64,000 nucleotides of DNA from Phycisphaerales bacterium (GCA_020847545.1 JADLBV010000022.1:1-64000); one strand, 5' to 3'. Positions 1 through 10,712 are shown, counted from the first letter of the stretch. Translations and numbers: made by a program. The notes: generated by a model from the letters alone, not told the origin.

Positions 1-1
1 C

Positions 2-502
2 ACCCTCCAATACTGGATCGATCAGCCGGCCGTCGCCCACGTCCACAACGATGCGTTTCAACCCCTCTGGGACGCCGCCCACAACTGTGCCCGCAACCGT
101 TTTTTCAGCATCGACCGCAACGACTACCGTGACGGCCTGCTGACCACCTTCCCGGTCATCTCCGAGCAGTTCTTCGAACCCTGGCGTCGCGACACCGGTG
201 ACGGCCGGGAATTGCTGCAAAGCTCCCTGGCCACCGTCCGCCGCACCTTGAGATTTGAATTTGAACGCGAAGGCCAATTCTGGACCGTGACCCCCAAAGT
301 GATTGTCGAACGCTATTCGCTGGCCGAACGACGAATCACCTCCGTCACCCAATACCGCACCATCGTCCAAGGCTCAACCGATCCCGACCGCCTCGGCCTC
401 AATGGCGAACGCATCGCCAATTCCTACTGGTACGCCATCGGCCGCGACACCGCCCTGGAAAAAACCCTCGCCGACGAAATCCACGACCAGCTCCAACCTT
501 AG
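2..502 (+). CDS. C-terminal part of an unknown protein (5' end outside the window)
   Basis: The reading frame is open from base 2 to the TAG-side stop at 500-502, so the gene begins before the window. The 166 visible residues are soluble-looking and rich in Arg, Asp and aromatic residues, with no membrane segment and no motif I recognise. Repeated RNRFFSIDRNDYRDG-like and WRRDTGDGRE patches and a mixed beta-like C-terminal half suggest a folded domain. Codon use (GCC, CGC, ACC) matches later genes, which supports real coding. I cannot assign a function. Confidence 0.7.
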   Translation, partial: TLQYWIDQPAVAHVHNDAFQPLWDAAHNCARNRFFSIDRNDYRDGLLTTFPVISEQFFEPWRRDTGDGRELLQSSLATVRRTLRFEFEREGQFWTVTPKVIVERYSLAERRITSVTQYRTIVQGSTDPDRLGLNGERIANSYWYAIGRDTALEKTLADEIHDQLQP

Positions 503-628
503 GCTCTACCTGAGAGCTCCGGTGGCCCACGATGGACCGCAAACAGGCCAGTGGCCAGGCGTCGGCGACGAAGCAGTATTTTGATACTACGGCGAGGAGC
601 CGCGACGACGCCAACGGCCTGTTTGGGA

Positions 629-668
629 CGAAGATAAGGTAGGCGAAGATAAGGGGGCGAAGATAAGG
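629..668. repeat. Tandem CGAAGATAAGG repeat, three copies
   Basis: The 11-mer CGAAGATAAGG occurs at 629, 644 and 658. The two right-hand units share GCGAAGATAAGGGG exactly. It lies in non-coding sequence downstream of the first gene and may be the edge of a mobile or REP-like element. Confidence 0.7.
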
Positions 669-901
669 GGACGCAGATAGTGCTTTTAATCAATTGATTC
701 CCTTTCTCGATTCGTTGCACCATGACATTCCAGATTAACACAACGCAGCGATTCCACGCACTGCGCCTAAGTTCACGTTTTTGGACGGACAAGGGAAGAA
801 TGGATCATCCCGCCGATTATCGGATGAAAAAGAACCCGATCCGTTTGGGACCGGGTTCCGTGCGGATTTTGCCGCTGTGCGCTGCCGTGGCAGCCGCGTG
901 A

Positions 902-924
902 ACCGCGGGGGTTTCACCCGCGGT
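902..924. repeat. Perfect inverted repeat (8-bp stem)
   Basis: ACCGCGGG at 902-909 pairs with CCCGCGGT at 917-924 around a 7-nt loop. It is followed at once by a second hairpin, GCTGC (926-930) with GCAGC (936-940). There is no T-run, so it is not a classical terminator. It could be a Rho-independent-like pause, an RNA-stability element or part of a dispersed repeat. Confidence 0.75.
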
Positions 925-1041
925 AGCTGCTCACAGCAGCCCACTCGTACAGTAAGAAGTCAAAGATCACCTCCATTTCCAGTGGGACGAATCGTCCCAG
1001 GCCATGCCCAGCCGTCGCGGTGGCCGCCGCCAGGCTCTTTC

Positions 1042-1063
1042 TCCCGCGAACGCCTTCGCGGGA
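1042..1063. repeat. Perfect inverted repeat (9-bp stem, CGCC loop)
   Basis: TCCCGCGAA at 1042-1050 pairs with TTCGCGGGA at 1055-1063 around CGCC. It lies about 110 bp before the guaB promoter and has no T-run on either side. Confidence 0.75.
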
Positions 1064-1170
1064 ACGATTGAGGTACGGTTATTATACGATATGATTCGGC
1101 TCGGGACCAAAATAAATCCGCCAAAGTTGCGAAATTTATCAATACAATTTGGGGCATTGCGCGGATATGC

Positions 1171-1199
1171 TTGACTTGGAGGCGGGGTTTGCGTAATTC
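1171..1199 (+). promoter_or_regulatory. Sigma-70-like promoter of guaB
   Basis: TTGACT (1171-1176), a 17-bp spacer and TAATTC (1194-1199) lie just before guaB. Only 6 nt separate the -10 box from the ATG at 1206, so transcription would start at or next to the start codon and give a leaderless mRNA. No Shine-Dalgarno sequence is visible. Confidence 0.6.
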
Positions 1200-1205
1200 T
1201 TTAAC

Positions 1206-2752
<1,547 letters not shown>

Positions 2753-2753
<1 letters not shown>

Positions 2754-2989
2754 TGGGTAAAACGGGATATCTTCCGATCCTGTGCATGGCATTGGCCGGC
2801 GGTTTGTCGTGTACCGTTGGCAAGCCAACAACTCGGCCGGCCGGCATCGAACAGCGGCAGAGCGATGCGATCAATGACCCGTATGGCTATTCCCCGTTTC
2901 CGCAAAAAGACGATAAAGGCAACAAGGACACTCATCGCGATGACCGCGATGGTTTACAAAGGGATTTGGATCATGTGTTTAATCCGTAA
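2753..2989 (+). CDS. Small putative lipoprotein
   Basis: The product has 78 residues. The ATG at 2753 overlaps the guaB stop (TGATG), which implies translational coupling. The N-terminus MGKTGYLPILCMALAGGLSC is a signal peptide ending in a lipobox (GLSC), so the mature part would be a lipid-anchored, Asp/Lys/Gln-rich tail of about 58 residues. A GTG at 2750 is an alternative start. No family is recognised. Coupling to guaB is positional and need not mean a nucleotide role. Confidence 0.55.
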
Positions 2990-3389
2990 AAATACGATCA
3001 AACTGGCGGCGGCGATCCTGGGTGCTGGCCTGGCGGCGGGATGCCAGAACAAGCCGATGGGGTATCAGGAGGCGGTCAATGAATCGCCATTGCTGGTGGA
3101 TGGCGCCATGGAACAACGCAACTGGACGCCGGTGATGGCGTATTATGCCAGCGGCGCGGTGCCGGCGGGCGGGACGGGATTTTTGTTTGAACCATCGGAC
3201 AAAATGCCGCAGGTGGCGCAGGCATTGGTTGATCCGCCATTGTTCGCGGCACAGGTGGTGGCGCTGCCTTTGACGATCTTCATCAGCCAGCCCTGGACAT
3301 TGCAGGGGTATCATGGGGCGGTGGTGGAGCCAACATACACGGCGATGCCGCCATTGCCGACATCGCCGCGAGAAAGTGGATCACGTTAA
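2973..3389 (+). CDS. Putative lipoprotein
   Basis: The product has 138 residues. I chose the ATG at 2973 because it gives a clean lipoprotein signal (MCLIRKNTIKLAAAILGAGL then AAGC); the frame stays open further upstream, but that part is Arg-rich and reads like an out-of-frame stretch. The mature part contains NWTPVMAYYASGAVPAGGTG and a hydrophobic region near residues 95-110 and ends Pro-rich. It overlaps the preceding lipoprotein gene by 17 nt in another frame. No function is recognised. Confidence 0.6.
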   Translation: MCLIRKNTIKLAAAILGAGLAAGCQNKPMGYQEAVNESPLLVDGAMEQRNWTPVMAYYASGAVPAGGTGFLFEPSDKMPQVAQALVDPPLFAAQVVALPLTIFISQPWTLQGYHGAVVEPTYTAMPPLPTSPRESGSR

Positions 3390-3400
3390 GACAAAGCCAA

Positions 3401-4195
3401 TCAGACAGCGGCCGCCTGCTGAAGTTCTTTTTTGCGGTCGGCCATCTGGGCTTTGAGACGGGCCAGGATGGAGGAGTGCATCTGGCTGACGCGGGATTCG
3501 CTTAAATCCAGCGTGGTGCCGATCTCCTTCATGGTCATTTCCTCAAAATAGTAAAGGATGATGATCAGCCGTTCGGCGCGGGAAAGGCCCTTGGTGATCA
3601 GTTCCTTGAGGTCTTTGCGTTGAATTTCGCGGATGGGGTCGGCACCGCGCTTGTCTTCCAGAACGTCGATTTCGCGAACATCCTTGTTGGAATCGGTTTC
3701 AAACCATTTGCGCGACAGGGAGACCACGCCGACGGCGCTGGCGTCCTTGACGATTTTTTCAAACTCGCCCATGGAGATGTTCATTCGACTTGCGATCTCA
3801 TCATGGGTGGGAGAGCGGCCCAGTTCCACCTCAAGCTGGCGTGAGGCGGAATCGAGCTTGTGGGCGCGGGAACGGACCAGCCTTGGAACCCAGTCCATCG
3901 AACGCAATTCATCGAGAATGGCGCCGCGGATGCGGGGGGCGCAATAGGTTTCAAATTTGACGCCGCGATCGAGGTCAAAGGCGTTGATCGCGTCCATCAG
4001 GCCGAAAATGCCGGAGGACATCAGGTCATCCAATTCCACCTCATCGGGCAGTTTCAGATGGATGCGTTCGGCGTTGTAGCGGACGAGGTGGAGATAACTC
4101 TCCATCAGGATATTCCGCAGTGCCTCGGTTTTGGTTTTTTTATATTCGATCCAGACTTTGGTCAGATCCTGCTTTGGCGTCTTGCCCATAAACAA
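3401..4195 (-). CDS. fliA: RNA polymerase sigma factor FliA/WhiG (sigma-28)
   Basis: This is a sigma factor that directs late flagellar and motility transcription. The product has 264 residues, normal for FliA. Region 2 has YAPRIRGAILDELRSMDW-like residues (CAPRIRGAILDELRSMDWVP), region 3 follows, and region 4 has a helix-turn-helix (MKEIGTTLDLSESRVSQMHS). The start ATG at 4195 has GGGAGTTG upstream. It is the last gene of the flagellar cluster, as in many bacteria that encode flhF-flhG-fliA together. Confidence 0.95.
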   Translation of the reverse strand: MFMGKTPKQDLTKVWIEYKKTKTEALRNILMESYLHLVRYNAERIHLKLPDEVELDDLMSSGIFGLMDAINAFDLDRGVKFETYCAPRIRGAILDELRSMDWVPRLVRSRAHKLDSASRQLEVELGRSPTHDEIASRMNISMGEFEKIVKDASAVGVVSLSRKWFETDSNKDVREIDVLEDKRGADPIREIQRKDLKELITKGLSRAERLIIILYYFEEMTMKEIGTTLDLSESRVSQMHSSILARLKAQMADRKKELQQAAAV

Positions 4196-4320
4196 CTCCC
4201 GATCCTTGGGTTAGGGCGGATGAGTCAATCCGCTCGTGCTCCTGTAAACGGCCTTGCGACAATGGGGTTTGGATCTCCTTATCCAGGCCGCATTGTGCCG
4301 GCGACACACGCCACTTTCAT

Positions 4321-4566
4321 TTATCGGTCTTCGGTGGCTGTTTTCGCCTCATTATTTTTTAATTTTTTTACCTCGTCGTTCAAATTCTCGTCCAACATCT
4401 TCCGCGCAACAGCGCCAAGAATCAACCCGACGACAAAAGTGCCCGCCATCGCCACCAAGGCCCGGCTGACGGTGGTGGTGAAGGTATTGTCCGCCTGCAA
4501 GCCGCCGATCAGCAGGCAGATCGCAAACGCCAGGACCGCCATTGAACCTGCCATTCGTTGTTGCAT
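4321..4566 (-). CDS. Small membrane protein in the flagellar cluster
   Basis: The product has 81 residues with two hydrophobic segments (about 8-24 and 37-55) and a charged C-terminal tail rich in Lys, Glu and Asn. It has a perfect AGGAGG 5 nt before the ATG, so it is probably well translated. It sits between flhG and fliA, where other bacteria often have small uncharacterised proteins. A role in flagellar assembly or in anti-sigma-type control of FliA is only a guess from position. Confidence 0.7.
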   Translation of the reverse strand: MQQRMAGSMAVLAFAICLLIGGLQADNTFTTTVSRALVAMAGTFVVGLILGAVARKMLDENLNDEVKKLKNNEAKTATEDR

Positions 4567-4605
4567 CGCAACCTCCTGAAAAAACAGCCGTTTTTAATCA
4601 ATATC

Positions 4606-5460
4606 TCACTTGCGGAACCATCGGCTCATGCGGTTAAAGAATCCGCTGGTTTCAGGTCCGGGGGCCACGCCGCGCTCCAGCCGCATCGCCAGTTGGACAA
4701 TGCACTGGCTGGCGGGGCAATTGGGAGATCCCATCACAAAGGGGAGCCGTTTTCGCACGGCGGCGGGAACCTGATCGTCCGCCGGCACATGTCCGGCATC
4801 CAATACGCTGATGCCGAGGAATTGTTTGGCCACCCTTGCGATACGTTCGTAGACGATTCGGGCTTCGCCGGTGGATTTGGCCTGGTTGACCAGCAGACTG
4901 ACCCGCCGATCGCCACCGTCGCGGCTGATGACCTTGATGGCGGCATAGGCATCCGTGATGGCGGTCGGTTCGGGGGTGGTGACGACCAGCACCTGGTCGG
5001 CCGCCCGTGTGAATGACAACACGTTGGGGCTAATGCCCGCGCCGGTGTCGATGAGGATAAGGTCGGCCTGTTCCTCCAGTTCGGCCAATGCCACCACCAG
5101 TCGCTGGCGGTCAAAATCGCTCAGGTCGGCCATGCGCGCCAACCCGGACGCCCCGCCGATAAGTCGAAACCCGCCGGGAGCCTTGAAAAGAACCTCGGAG
5201 AGGTCTTTTTTGCGGGCGATGACGTGCGACAGGTTGTAGGGTAAATCCACATTGCACAGGACATCGGCGTTGGCCAGACCCAGGTCCGCGTCCAGCAGCA
5301 CGACTTCCTTGCCGGCGGATGCGAGTTTGATCGCCAGATTGACCGCGATGTTGCTTTTGCCGACGCCCCCCTTGCCGCTGGTGACCGCGATCACGCTGGC
5401 GCGTGAGCGCTGGCGGACCAGCGTGCGTAGATGGGTGGCTTGATCGATCATGGCCGTCAT
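4606..5460 (-). CDS. flhG: FlhG/FleN-type MinD-like ATPase
   Basis: This cytoplasmic ParA/MinD-family ATPase works with FlhF to control flagellar number and placement. The product has 284 residues. The deviant Walker A (VTSGKGGVGKSNIAVNLA) lies near residues 27-44, followed by LLDADLGLANADVL and LIDTGAGISPNVL. The C-terminus (SGFFNRMSRWFRK) is amphipathic and could bind membrane, as in MinD-like proteins. The ATG overlaps the flhF stop (ATGA), which indicates tight coupling. Confidence 0.93.
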   Translation of the reverse strand: MTAMIDQATHLRTLVRQRSRASVIAVTSGKGGVGKSNIAVNLAIKLASAGKEVVLLDADLGLANADVLCNVDLPYNLSHVIARKKDLSEVLFKAPGGFRLIGGASGLARMADLSDFDRQRLVVALAELEEQADLILIDTGAGISPNVLSFTRAADQVLVVTTPEPTAITDAYAAIKVISRDGGDRRVSLLVNQAKSTGEARIVYERIARVAKQFLGISVLDAGHVPADDQVPAAVRKRLPFVMGSPNCPASQCIVQLAMRLERGVAPGPETSGFFNRMSRWFRK

Positions 5461-6653
5461 ACGCCCTCTCCCAGTATCAACCGCGCCAATCGTTTGCCCC
5501 GCCCCACTTCGATGTCATCCGGCACATCCTGGCCGGTTGTGACGTAGGACAACGCCTTGTTTACCTTTCGCACCACGTTCAGCACGATGCCGACGTGGGC
5601 GGCTTCATCCAGTTTGGTGAAGATGATTTTGTCCACACGCACATCCGCGAACCGCGAAATCGCCAGTTCCACACACGCCTGGCTGGCGGTGGTGGAAAGA
5701 ACCAGATGCACCTCATCGGGGCCGGCGGCGGATAGGAATGTTTTGAGTTCATTGAGTTTCAAGGTGTCATTGGGGCTTCGGCCGGCGGTGTCGATCAGGA
5801 CAAAGTCGCAATCACACATGGATGACACGCCATTGCGAAGGTCTTCGGGGGTGGAAACCACCTTTAGTGGTGAGCCGATGATGTCGGCGTATTTTTTCAA
5901 CTGGTCGATGGCTGCGATGCGGTAGGTATCGATGGTGATCAGACCCACGCGGTGTTTTTCACGCAGTTTCAGGTTGGCGGCCAGTTTGGCGATGGTGGTG
6001 GTTTTGCCCACGCCGGTGGGGCCGATCAACGCCACCACATGCGGGCCGGAGGTTTTGGTACGGCGGATGGCGCCGGAGGTGGGAAGCGTCTTTTCTAGCA
6101 GTTCGGCCAGTTTGTCGCGGACAAATTGAGGCTGGGAAAGGTGTTCGGGGCGAAGCTGGCGGTGAAGGGTCTTGACCAGTTCCGTGGCCAGTTCTCCGGA
6201 GACCTGATTTTGGGTCAGTTGAAGGTAATGTTCAAACAATTCTTCGGGAACCTGCGGTGACTGGCTCTGGCGGGTTTGTGTAACCAGGTCCTTGACCATG
6301 GTTTTGACGGCCGTCAGTTCCTGTGAGAGATTGAGCATCATCACGCTGCCGGCCGCGGGCGATTCGAGCAGTTGCCGGCCATTTTCGGATGGGGTGCGCA
6401 GCGTGGTCGTCGCCGATGCTGATCGTGCGTATGCGGCGGGAAGCGATCCAAGTCCGTTGCGTTTCACGGTTCGTTCGTTGGTACGCAAATCGCGCCCCGC
6501 GGTGATCTCCACGACCTCCTGACGGCGGATGCCCAGCCAGTATCGTTGCTGATAAGTGCGCGTATGCAGGATCACCGCATCCATGCCCATCGTGCTTTTC
6601 ACCTGCGACAGCGCTTCGGCCATCGTCGATGCTTTGAAGGTTTGCAGGTTCAT
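5457..6653 (-). CDS. flhF: Flagellar biosynthesis GTPase FlhF
   Basis: FlhF is an SRP-type GTPase that sets the site and number of flagella. The product has 398 residues. I chose the ATG at 6653 (MNLQTFKASTMAEALSQVK, the family's usual start), which has AGGAAC just upstream; an earlier in-frame start would overlap flhA. The N-terminal B domain is followed by the NG domain with GPTGVGKTTTIAKLA, DTYRIAAIDQL, DTAGRSP and TKLDEA. It is coupled to flhG by an ATGA overlap. Confidence 0.94.
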   Translation of the reverse strand: MNLQTFKASTMAEALSQVKSTMGMDAVILHTRTYQQRYWLGIRRQEVVEITAGRDLRTNERTVKRNGLGSLPAAYARSASATTTLRTPSENGRQLLESPAAGSVMMLNLSQELTAVKTMVKDLVTQTRQSQSPQVPEELFEHYLQLTQNQVSGELATELVKTLHRQLRPEHLSQPQFVRDKLAELLEKTLPTSGAIRRTKTSGPHVVALIGPTGVGKTTTIAKLAANLKLREKHRVGLITIDTYRIAAIDQLKKYADIIGSPLKVVSTPEDLRNGVSSMCDCDFVLIDTAGRSPNDTLKLNELKTFLSAAGPDEVHLVLSTTASQACVELAISRFADVRVDKIIFTKLDEAAHVGIVLNVVRKVNKALSYVTTGQDVPDDIEVGRGKRLARLILGEGV

Positions 6654-6690
6654 CGTTCCTGTTTCCCGTCGCTTGGGTTGTGTAGCGACC

Positions 6691-8790
6691 TTAGCCATTC
6701 AATCCCACCAGTGCCACGGCCTCAACGGCCACTTCGGAGTTCACTTCGTTGTATGCCAACACCGCAACGTGCGGCAGGCTGGATTCGATCATTCGCCGCA
6801 CCGCCGAGCGCGTCTGCGGGCTGCACAGCAACACCGCCGACCGGCCGGTCTGCGTCAGTTCCGTCACCTTGGACGCAACCTGCTGCACGATCTGTCGGGC
6901 CGTCTGCGGGGGCATGGTGTTGGTCTGTCCCCGCTCGGACCGTTCGATGTGGCCGTTGATCAGGTCTTCAAGGGCCGGATCAAGCGTCAGACACCACAGC
7001 CGGTCCTGTTCATCGACGTATTGTTTGCAGATCGTGCGCGACAACGCATCGCGGACATATTCGGTCAAAACGTCCAAATCCTTGGTCCGCGTGGCGAAAT
7101 CGCCCAGTGTTTCCAGAATTGTTTCCAGATCGCGCACCGGCACGCGCTCGCGCAACAGGTTTTGCATCACTTTCTGCAACTCACCCGGCTTGATCTGTGT
7201 CGGGACCACCTCTTCCACCAGCGCCGGGAGGCGTTGTTTGAGGTTGTCCAGCAGGTTTTTGACTTCCTGACGGGTCACCAGTTCATGCGCGTGGGATTTG
7301 ACCACCTCGGTCAGATGGGTCGCCAAAACGCTGGTGGCCTCCACGACCGTATAGTTGAGCAATTCGGCCTGCGCCCGCTGCGATTCGGTGATCCAGTAGG
7401 CCGGCAGGCCGAATGCCGGTTCGGTCGTCTGTTCGGCACCTGGAATCGGTCCGGAGGTCGCCCCGTTGTCCATCGCCAGAAATTGTTCAGGGTAGGTGAC
7501 ACCACGGGCGATGGCCTGGCCTTTGATTTTGACGATATAGTCGTTGGCCGAAAGCTGCATGTTGTCACGGATGCGGATCGGCGGCACGATGATGCCCAAA
7601 TCCATCGCCACCTGCCGACGAATCAGGCTGATGCGATCCAGCAGGTCGCCACCCTTGGCCTGATCGACCAGTCGAACCAGCCCATAGCCGACTTCCAGCT
7701 CCATTGTGTCCAGATCGAGCAGTTTTTCGACTTTTTCGGGTTCTTTTTTGGCCGCTTTTTCAACTTCCTTGGCACGGGCGGCCACCGTGGCGCGCTGTTC
7801 GTTGCGGCTGAGGACAAACGCCAACCCGCCGCAACAAGCCCCCATGACAAACAGCGGCAGCTTGGGCAGCCCCGTCACCATCATCAACAGCAGGAACATC
7901 GCCGCGACGATCAGGGCGCGGGGCTTGGCCAGAATCTGACTGAGCATCTCATCGCCCAGGTCTTTTTTGCTGCTGGAACGGGTGACGATCAACCCCGCGC
8001 CCAGTGAGACGATGAACGCCGGCACCTGACTGACCAGGCCATCCCCGATGGTCAGCTTGGTGTACAGTTCCAGGCATTTCAGCAATGGCCACCCATGCTC
8101 CACCATGCCGACGTACAAACCGCCCAATATGTTGACGAACGTGATGACGATGCCGGCGATGGCGTCACCCCGCACGAATTTGCTCGCACCGTCCATCGCC
8201 CCGTAAAAGTCGGCCTCCTGTGCGATGTCCTCACGACGTTGGCGGGCCTGTGCCTCGGTGATGATGCCGGCATTGAGATCGGCATCAATCGCCATCTGTT
8301 TGCCGGGCATCGCATCCAATGTGAACCGGGCGGCGACTTCCGAAATGCGCCCGCCACCCTTGGTGATGACGACAAACTGGATGATGAAGATGATGATGAA
8401 GATGATGACGCCCACTTCCAGCCGGCCGCGCGTCACAAAGCTGCTGAAGGCCAGCACCACCTCGCCGGCCGAATGAATCGCCGTTTCCGGGCTGCCCGAT
8501 GCGGTCAAAATCAACCGCGTCGTCGCCACGTTCAACACCAGCCGAAAGAGCGTCACCGCCAATAGCAGCGATGGAAAAACCGCGAATTCCAGCGGGCTTT
8601 TGACGTAAATCGTCGTCACCAGCACGATGACCGAAATCGTGATGTTCAACACCAGCAGCAGATCCAAAACACCCGTCGGCAGCGGAACCAGGATGACCAT
8701 CAGCAGCGACACCACCGCCAAGGGGAAAATCATCCCCCGGTTGTCGTGCAACCGCTGAAGAATCGGATTGGATGCCACCGCCAATGCCAT
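6691..8790 (-). CDS. flhA: Flagellar export gate protein FlhA
   Basis: FlhA is the large inner-membrane component of the flagellar type III export gate and receives substrate-chaperone complexes. The product has 699 residues, as expected. The N-terminal half has about eight membrane segments and the conserved cytoplasmic loop (MPGKQMAIDADLNAG, RRREDI-like RQRREDIAQEADFYGAMDGA). The C-terminal half is the cytosolic docking domain. It starts 1 nt after the flhB stop, in the operon order flhB-flhA-flhF-flhG. Confidence 0.97.
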   Translation of the reverse strand: MALAVASNPILQRLHDNRGMIFPLAVVSLLMVILVPLPTGVLDLLLVLNITISVIVLVTTIYVKSPLEFAVFPSLLLAVTLFRLVLNVATTRLILTASGSPETAIHSAGEVVLAFSSFVTRGRLEVGVIIFIIIFIIQFVVITKGGGRISEVAARFTLDAMPGKQMAIDADLNAGIITEAQARQRREDIAQEADFYGAMDGASKFVRGDAIAGIVITFVNILGGLYVGMVEHGWPLLKCLELYTKLTIGDGLVSQVPAFIVSLGAGLIVTRSSSKKDLGDEMLSQILAKPRALIVAAMFLLLMMVTGLPKLPLFVMGACCGGLAFVLSRNEQRATVAARAKEVEKAAKKEPEKVEKLLDLDTMELEVGYGLVRLVDQAKGGDLLDRISLIRRQVAMDLGIIVPPIRIRDNMQLSANDYIVKIKGQAIARGVTYPEQFLAMDNGATSGPIPGAEQTTEPAFGLPAYWITESQRAQAELLNYTVVEATSVLATHLTEVVKSHAHELVTRQEVKNLLDNLKQRLPALVEEVVPTQIKPGELQKVMQNLLRERVPVRDLETILETLGDFATRTKDLDVLTEYVRDALSRTICKQYVDEQDRLWCLTLDPALEDLINGHIERSERGQTNTMPPQTARQIVQQVASKVTELTQTGRSAVLLCSPQTRSAVRRMIESSLPHVAVLAYNEVNSEVAVEAVALVGLNG

Positions 8791-8791
8791 C

Positions 8792-9874
8792 TTACGCCGC
8801 CTGCTCCTGTCTGATCTTTCCGGTCAGTTCGTACACATACGCCAGAATCTCCGCGACGGCCGAATAAAACTGTTCGGGAATCTCCTGCCCCACCTCCACC
8901 AGCCGATACAACGCCCGCGCCAGGGGCTTGCGTTCCAGGATCGGAATGCCGTTTTCGATGGCGATCTGACGAATCTGCGCCGCCATGTACCCCTGCCCCT
9001 TGGCGACCACCTTTGGCGCGTGCATGGAATTGGAATCGTATTTCAGCGCCACCGCGAACTCGGTTGGATTGGTCACGATGACATCGGCCGTCGGCACATC
9101 CTTTCGCAGCTTGTTTTTCATCATCTGCATGGCCACCGACCGTCGGCGCTGCTTGATCTGCGGATCACCCTCCATCCGCTTCATCTCCTCCTTGACCTCC
9201 TGTTTGGTCATTTTCAACTGTTTTTCAGTGCGATATCGCTGAAAGATGTAATCCACAATCGCCAGCACCAGCAACAGCACGCCGATCCGCATCGAGATCG
9301 AATAAACGATCTGGGAACCAAGCGAAAATATCTGGATAAACGACAACTGCTGTGCCATGACAATCTCGTCGAGACGGCCATGCACCGCCGAATAGGCCGC
9401 CAGCCCCACCAGCGACAGTTTCAGGCTGTTCATCAAGAGCGAAAACGCACCCTTGCCCTGCCCCAGCAGCTTTCCGACTCCCTTGAATGGATTCAGCGCC
9501 GCCGCGTTGGGCTGCAACCGTTTGGTGTTGAAATTAAATCCGACCTGAATGATGTTCACCACCACCGCGATCAACAACAGCCCAACAAATACCGGCAGCA
9601 ACGCCAGTGCCACCGACATCCCCAGCCGCATCACCCCTTCGGCCACCCCCACCGGCGACAAATCGCCCAATACCGTTGGCCCAAGCATCTGCGCCACCGC
9701 ATCCCGCAGGGCGCTCATCAGCCCCAGGCCGTACCAGTTCAACAAAACCATCATCCCAAGCAGAATCGCCGCCGCCGTCAGGTCCGCGCTGTGGGGGATG
9801 TTCCCCTGTTCGCGCGCCTCCTGACGCCTTCGTGGCGTGGGTGCCTCGGTTTTGTCGCCCATGTCTTCGGCCAT
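8792..9874 (-). CDS. flhB: Flagellar export switch protein FlhB
   Basis: FlhB switches export from rod/hook to filament substrates by self-cleavage. The product has 360 residues: a short EAPTPRRRQEAREQGNIP-type N-terminus, four membrane helices (to about residue 210) and the cytoplasmic domain. The autocleavage site NPTH appears here as NPTEFAVAL (Asn-Pro-Thr followed by Glu rather than His); the Asn-Pro bond needed for cleavage is present. It lies between fliR and flhA. Confidence 0.95.
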   Translation of the reverse strand: MAEDMGDKTEAPTPRRRQEAREQGNIPHSADLTAAAILLGMMVLLNWYGLGLMSALRDAVAQMLGPTVLGDLSPVGVAEGVMRLGMSVALALLPVFVGLLLIAVVVNIIQVGFNFNTKRLQPNAAALNPFKGVGKLLGQGKGAFSLLMNSLKLSLVGLAAYSAVHGRLDEIVMAQQLSFIQIFSLGSQIVYSISMRIGVLLLVLAIVDYIFQRYRTEKQLKMTKQEVKEEMKRMEGDPQIKQRRRSVAMQMMKNKLRKDVPTADVIVTNPTEFAVALKYDSNSMHAPKVVAKGQGYMAAQIRQIAIENGIPILERKPLARALYRLVEVGQEIPEQFYSAVAEILAYVYELTGKIRQEQAA

Positions 9875-9880
9875 AACCGT

Positions 9881-10666
9881 CTATCCCGTGTGGGTTAATG
9901 CGCCAACCCATCCATTGCGCACCGTCTGCATCGAATCGACAATCGCCTCGCGCATCACGTTGCTGGTCATCACCAGCCCGACAATCATCACCATCATCCC
10001 CACCACCGATCGTACCGTCATGCCGGCCGTCATCACGTTCAGTTGCGGAACCGTCTTGCTGATGAACCCCAACGACAAATCCACCACCAGCATCGTCACC
10101 AGCATCGGGGCGGCCAACTGCACCGCCAGTTCGGTGCTGGCCTGAAACAACCCCGTCGTCGTCGCCAGCAAGTCCTTGCTGACCCCCAGCGACAACAGCG
10201 GCATCGCTTCAAAACTATCCCGCACCCCCCGCAACATCGCGTGATGTCCGTTAAGCCCCAGAAAAATCACCAGCGTCAACATGAAATACAATTCCCCCAC
10301 CACCGATCCCTGCGCCCCGAATTGCGGATCAAACACCTCGCTGAGGTTAAATCCCATCTGCTGGCCAATCATCTCGCCCGCCCACTGCACCGCCACCAAC
10401 ACAAAGCTCAACACCATCCCCATCGCCAACCCAAAGAGCATTTCGCCGCCGATTCCCAGGGCGATTCCCAGCCCGCTGTCGGGCAACCGCGGCACGGCCT
10501 TGACCGATCCCAGCATCCCCACCGTCAGCACCAGAGCCAGCATCAGTCGAACCCGACGCGGGATTTTGGCGCTGCCGAACAACGGCGCGAAGAGCATCAT
10601 TCCCGCCACGCGGAAGAAGACCAGCGCGAAGGTCGGTGCGAATTGTCTGATCTGATCCAACGTCAT
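9881..10666 (-). CDS. fliR: Flagellar export gate protein FliR
   Basis: FliR is an inner-membrane component of the FliPQR export channel. The product has 261 residues from the ATG at 10666 (MTLDQIRQFAPTFALVFFRV). An in-frame TTG at 10702 would add 12 residues that do not resemble the family. It has about six hydrophobic segments and the family's conserved PRRVRLMLALVLT and GFNLSEVFDPQFG stretches. The order fliP-fliQ-fliR-flhB is standard. Confidence 0.93.
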   Translation of the reverse strand: MTLDQIRQFAPTFALVFFRVAGMMLFAPLFGSAKIPRRVRLMLALVLTVGMLGSVKAVPRLPDSGLGIALGIGGEMLFGLAMGMVLSFVLVAVQWAGEMIGQQMGFNLSEVFDPQFGAQGSVVGELYFMLTLVIFLGLNGHHAMLRGVRDSFEAMPLLSLGVSKDLLATTTGLFQASTELAVQLAAPMLVTMLVVDLSLGFISKTVPQLNVMTAGMTVRSVVGMMVMIVGLVMTSNVMREAIVDSMQTVRNGWVGALTHTG

Positions 10667-10712
10667 GTTCCAAACCCGAAATGCCCCGATACAACAACCC
10701 AACCATCCCCAA

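Larger units (their letters stand above)
503..1170. other. Non-coding spacer with tandem repeats and hairpins
   Basis: No convincing gene lies here. It holds three copies of CGAAGATAAGG at 629-639, 644-654 and 658-668 (spacing 15 and 14), followed by GGACGCAGATAGTG. The minus strand of 660-760 reads like the degenerate tails I associate with REP-associated transposase remnants, but this is only an impression. Three perfect hairpins follow (902-924, 926-940 and 1042-1063). Confidence 0.5.

Noticed and set aside
629-668. CRISPR array
   Set aside because: Units are contiguous at 14-15 bp with no spacers, and there are only three copies.
499-792. 97-codon minus-strand frame as a gene
   Set aside because: No start signal and no domain; its content looks like repeat or mobile-element debris.
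6556-8007. Long plus-strand frame opposite flhA and flhF
   Set aside because: Antisense shadow; no start signal and no known motif.
8768-9898. 376-codon plus-strand frame opposite flhB
   Set aside because: Antisense shadow rich in His, Gln and Arg; flhB is certain.
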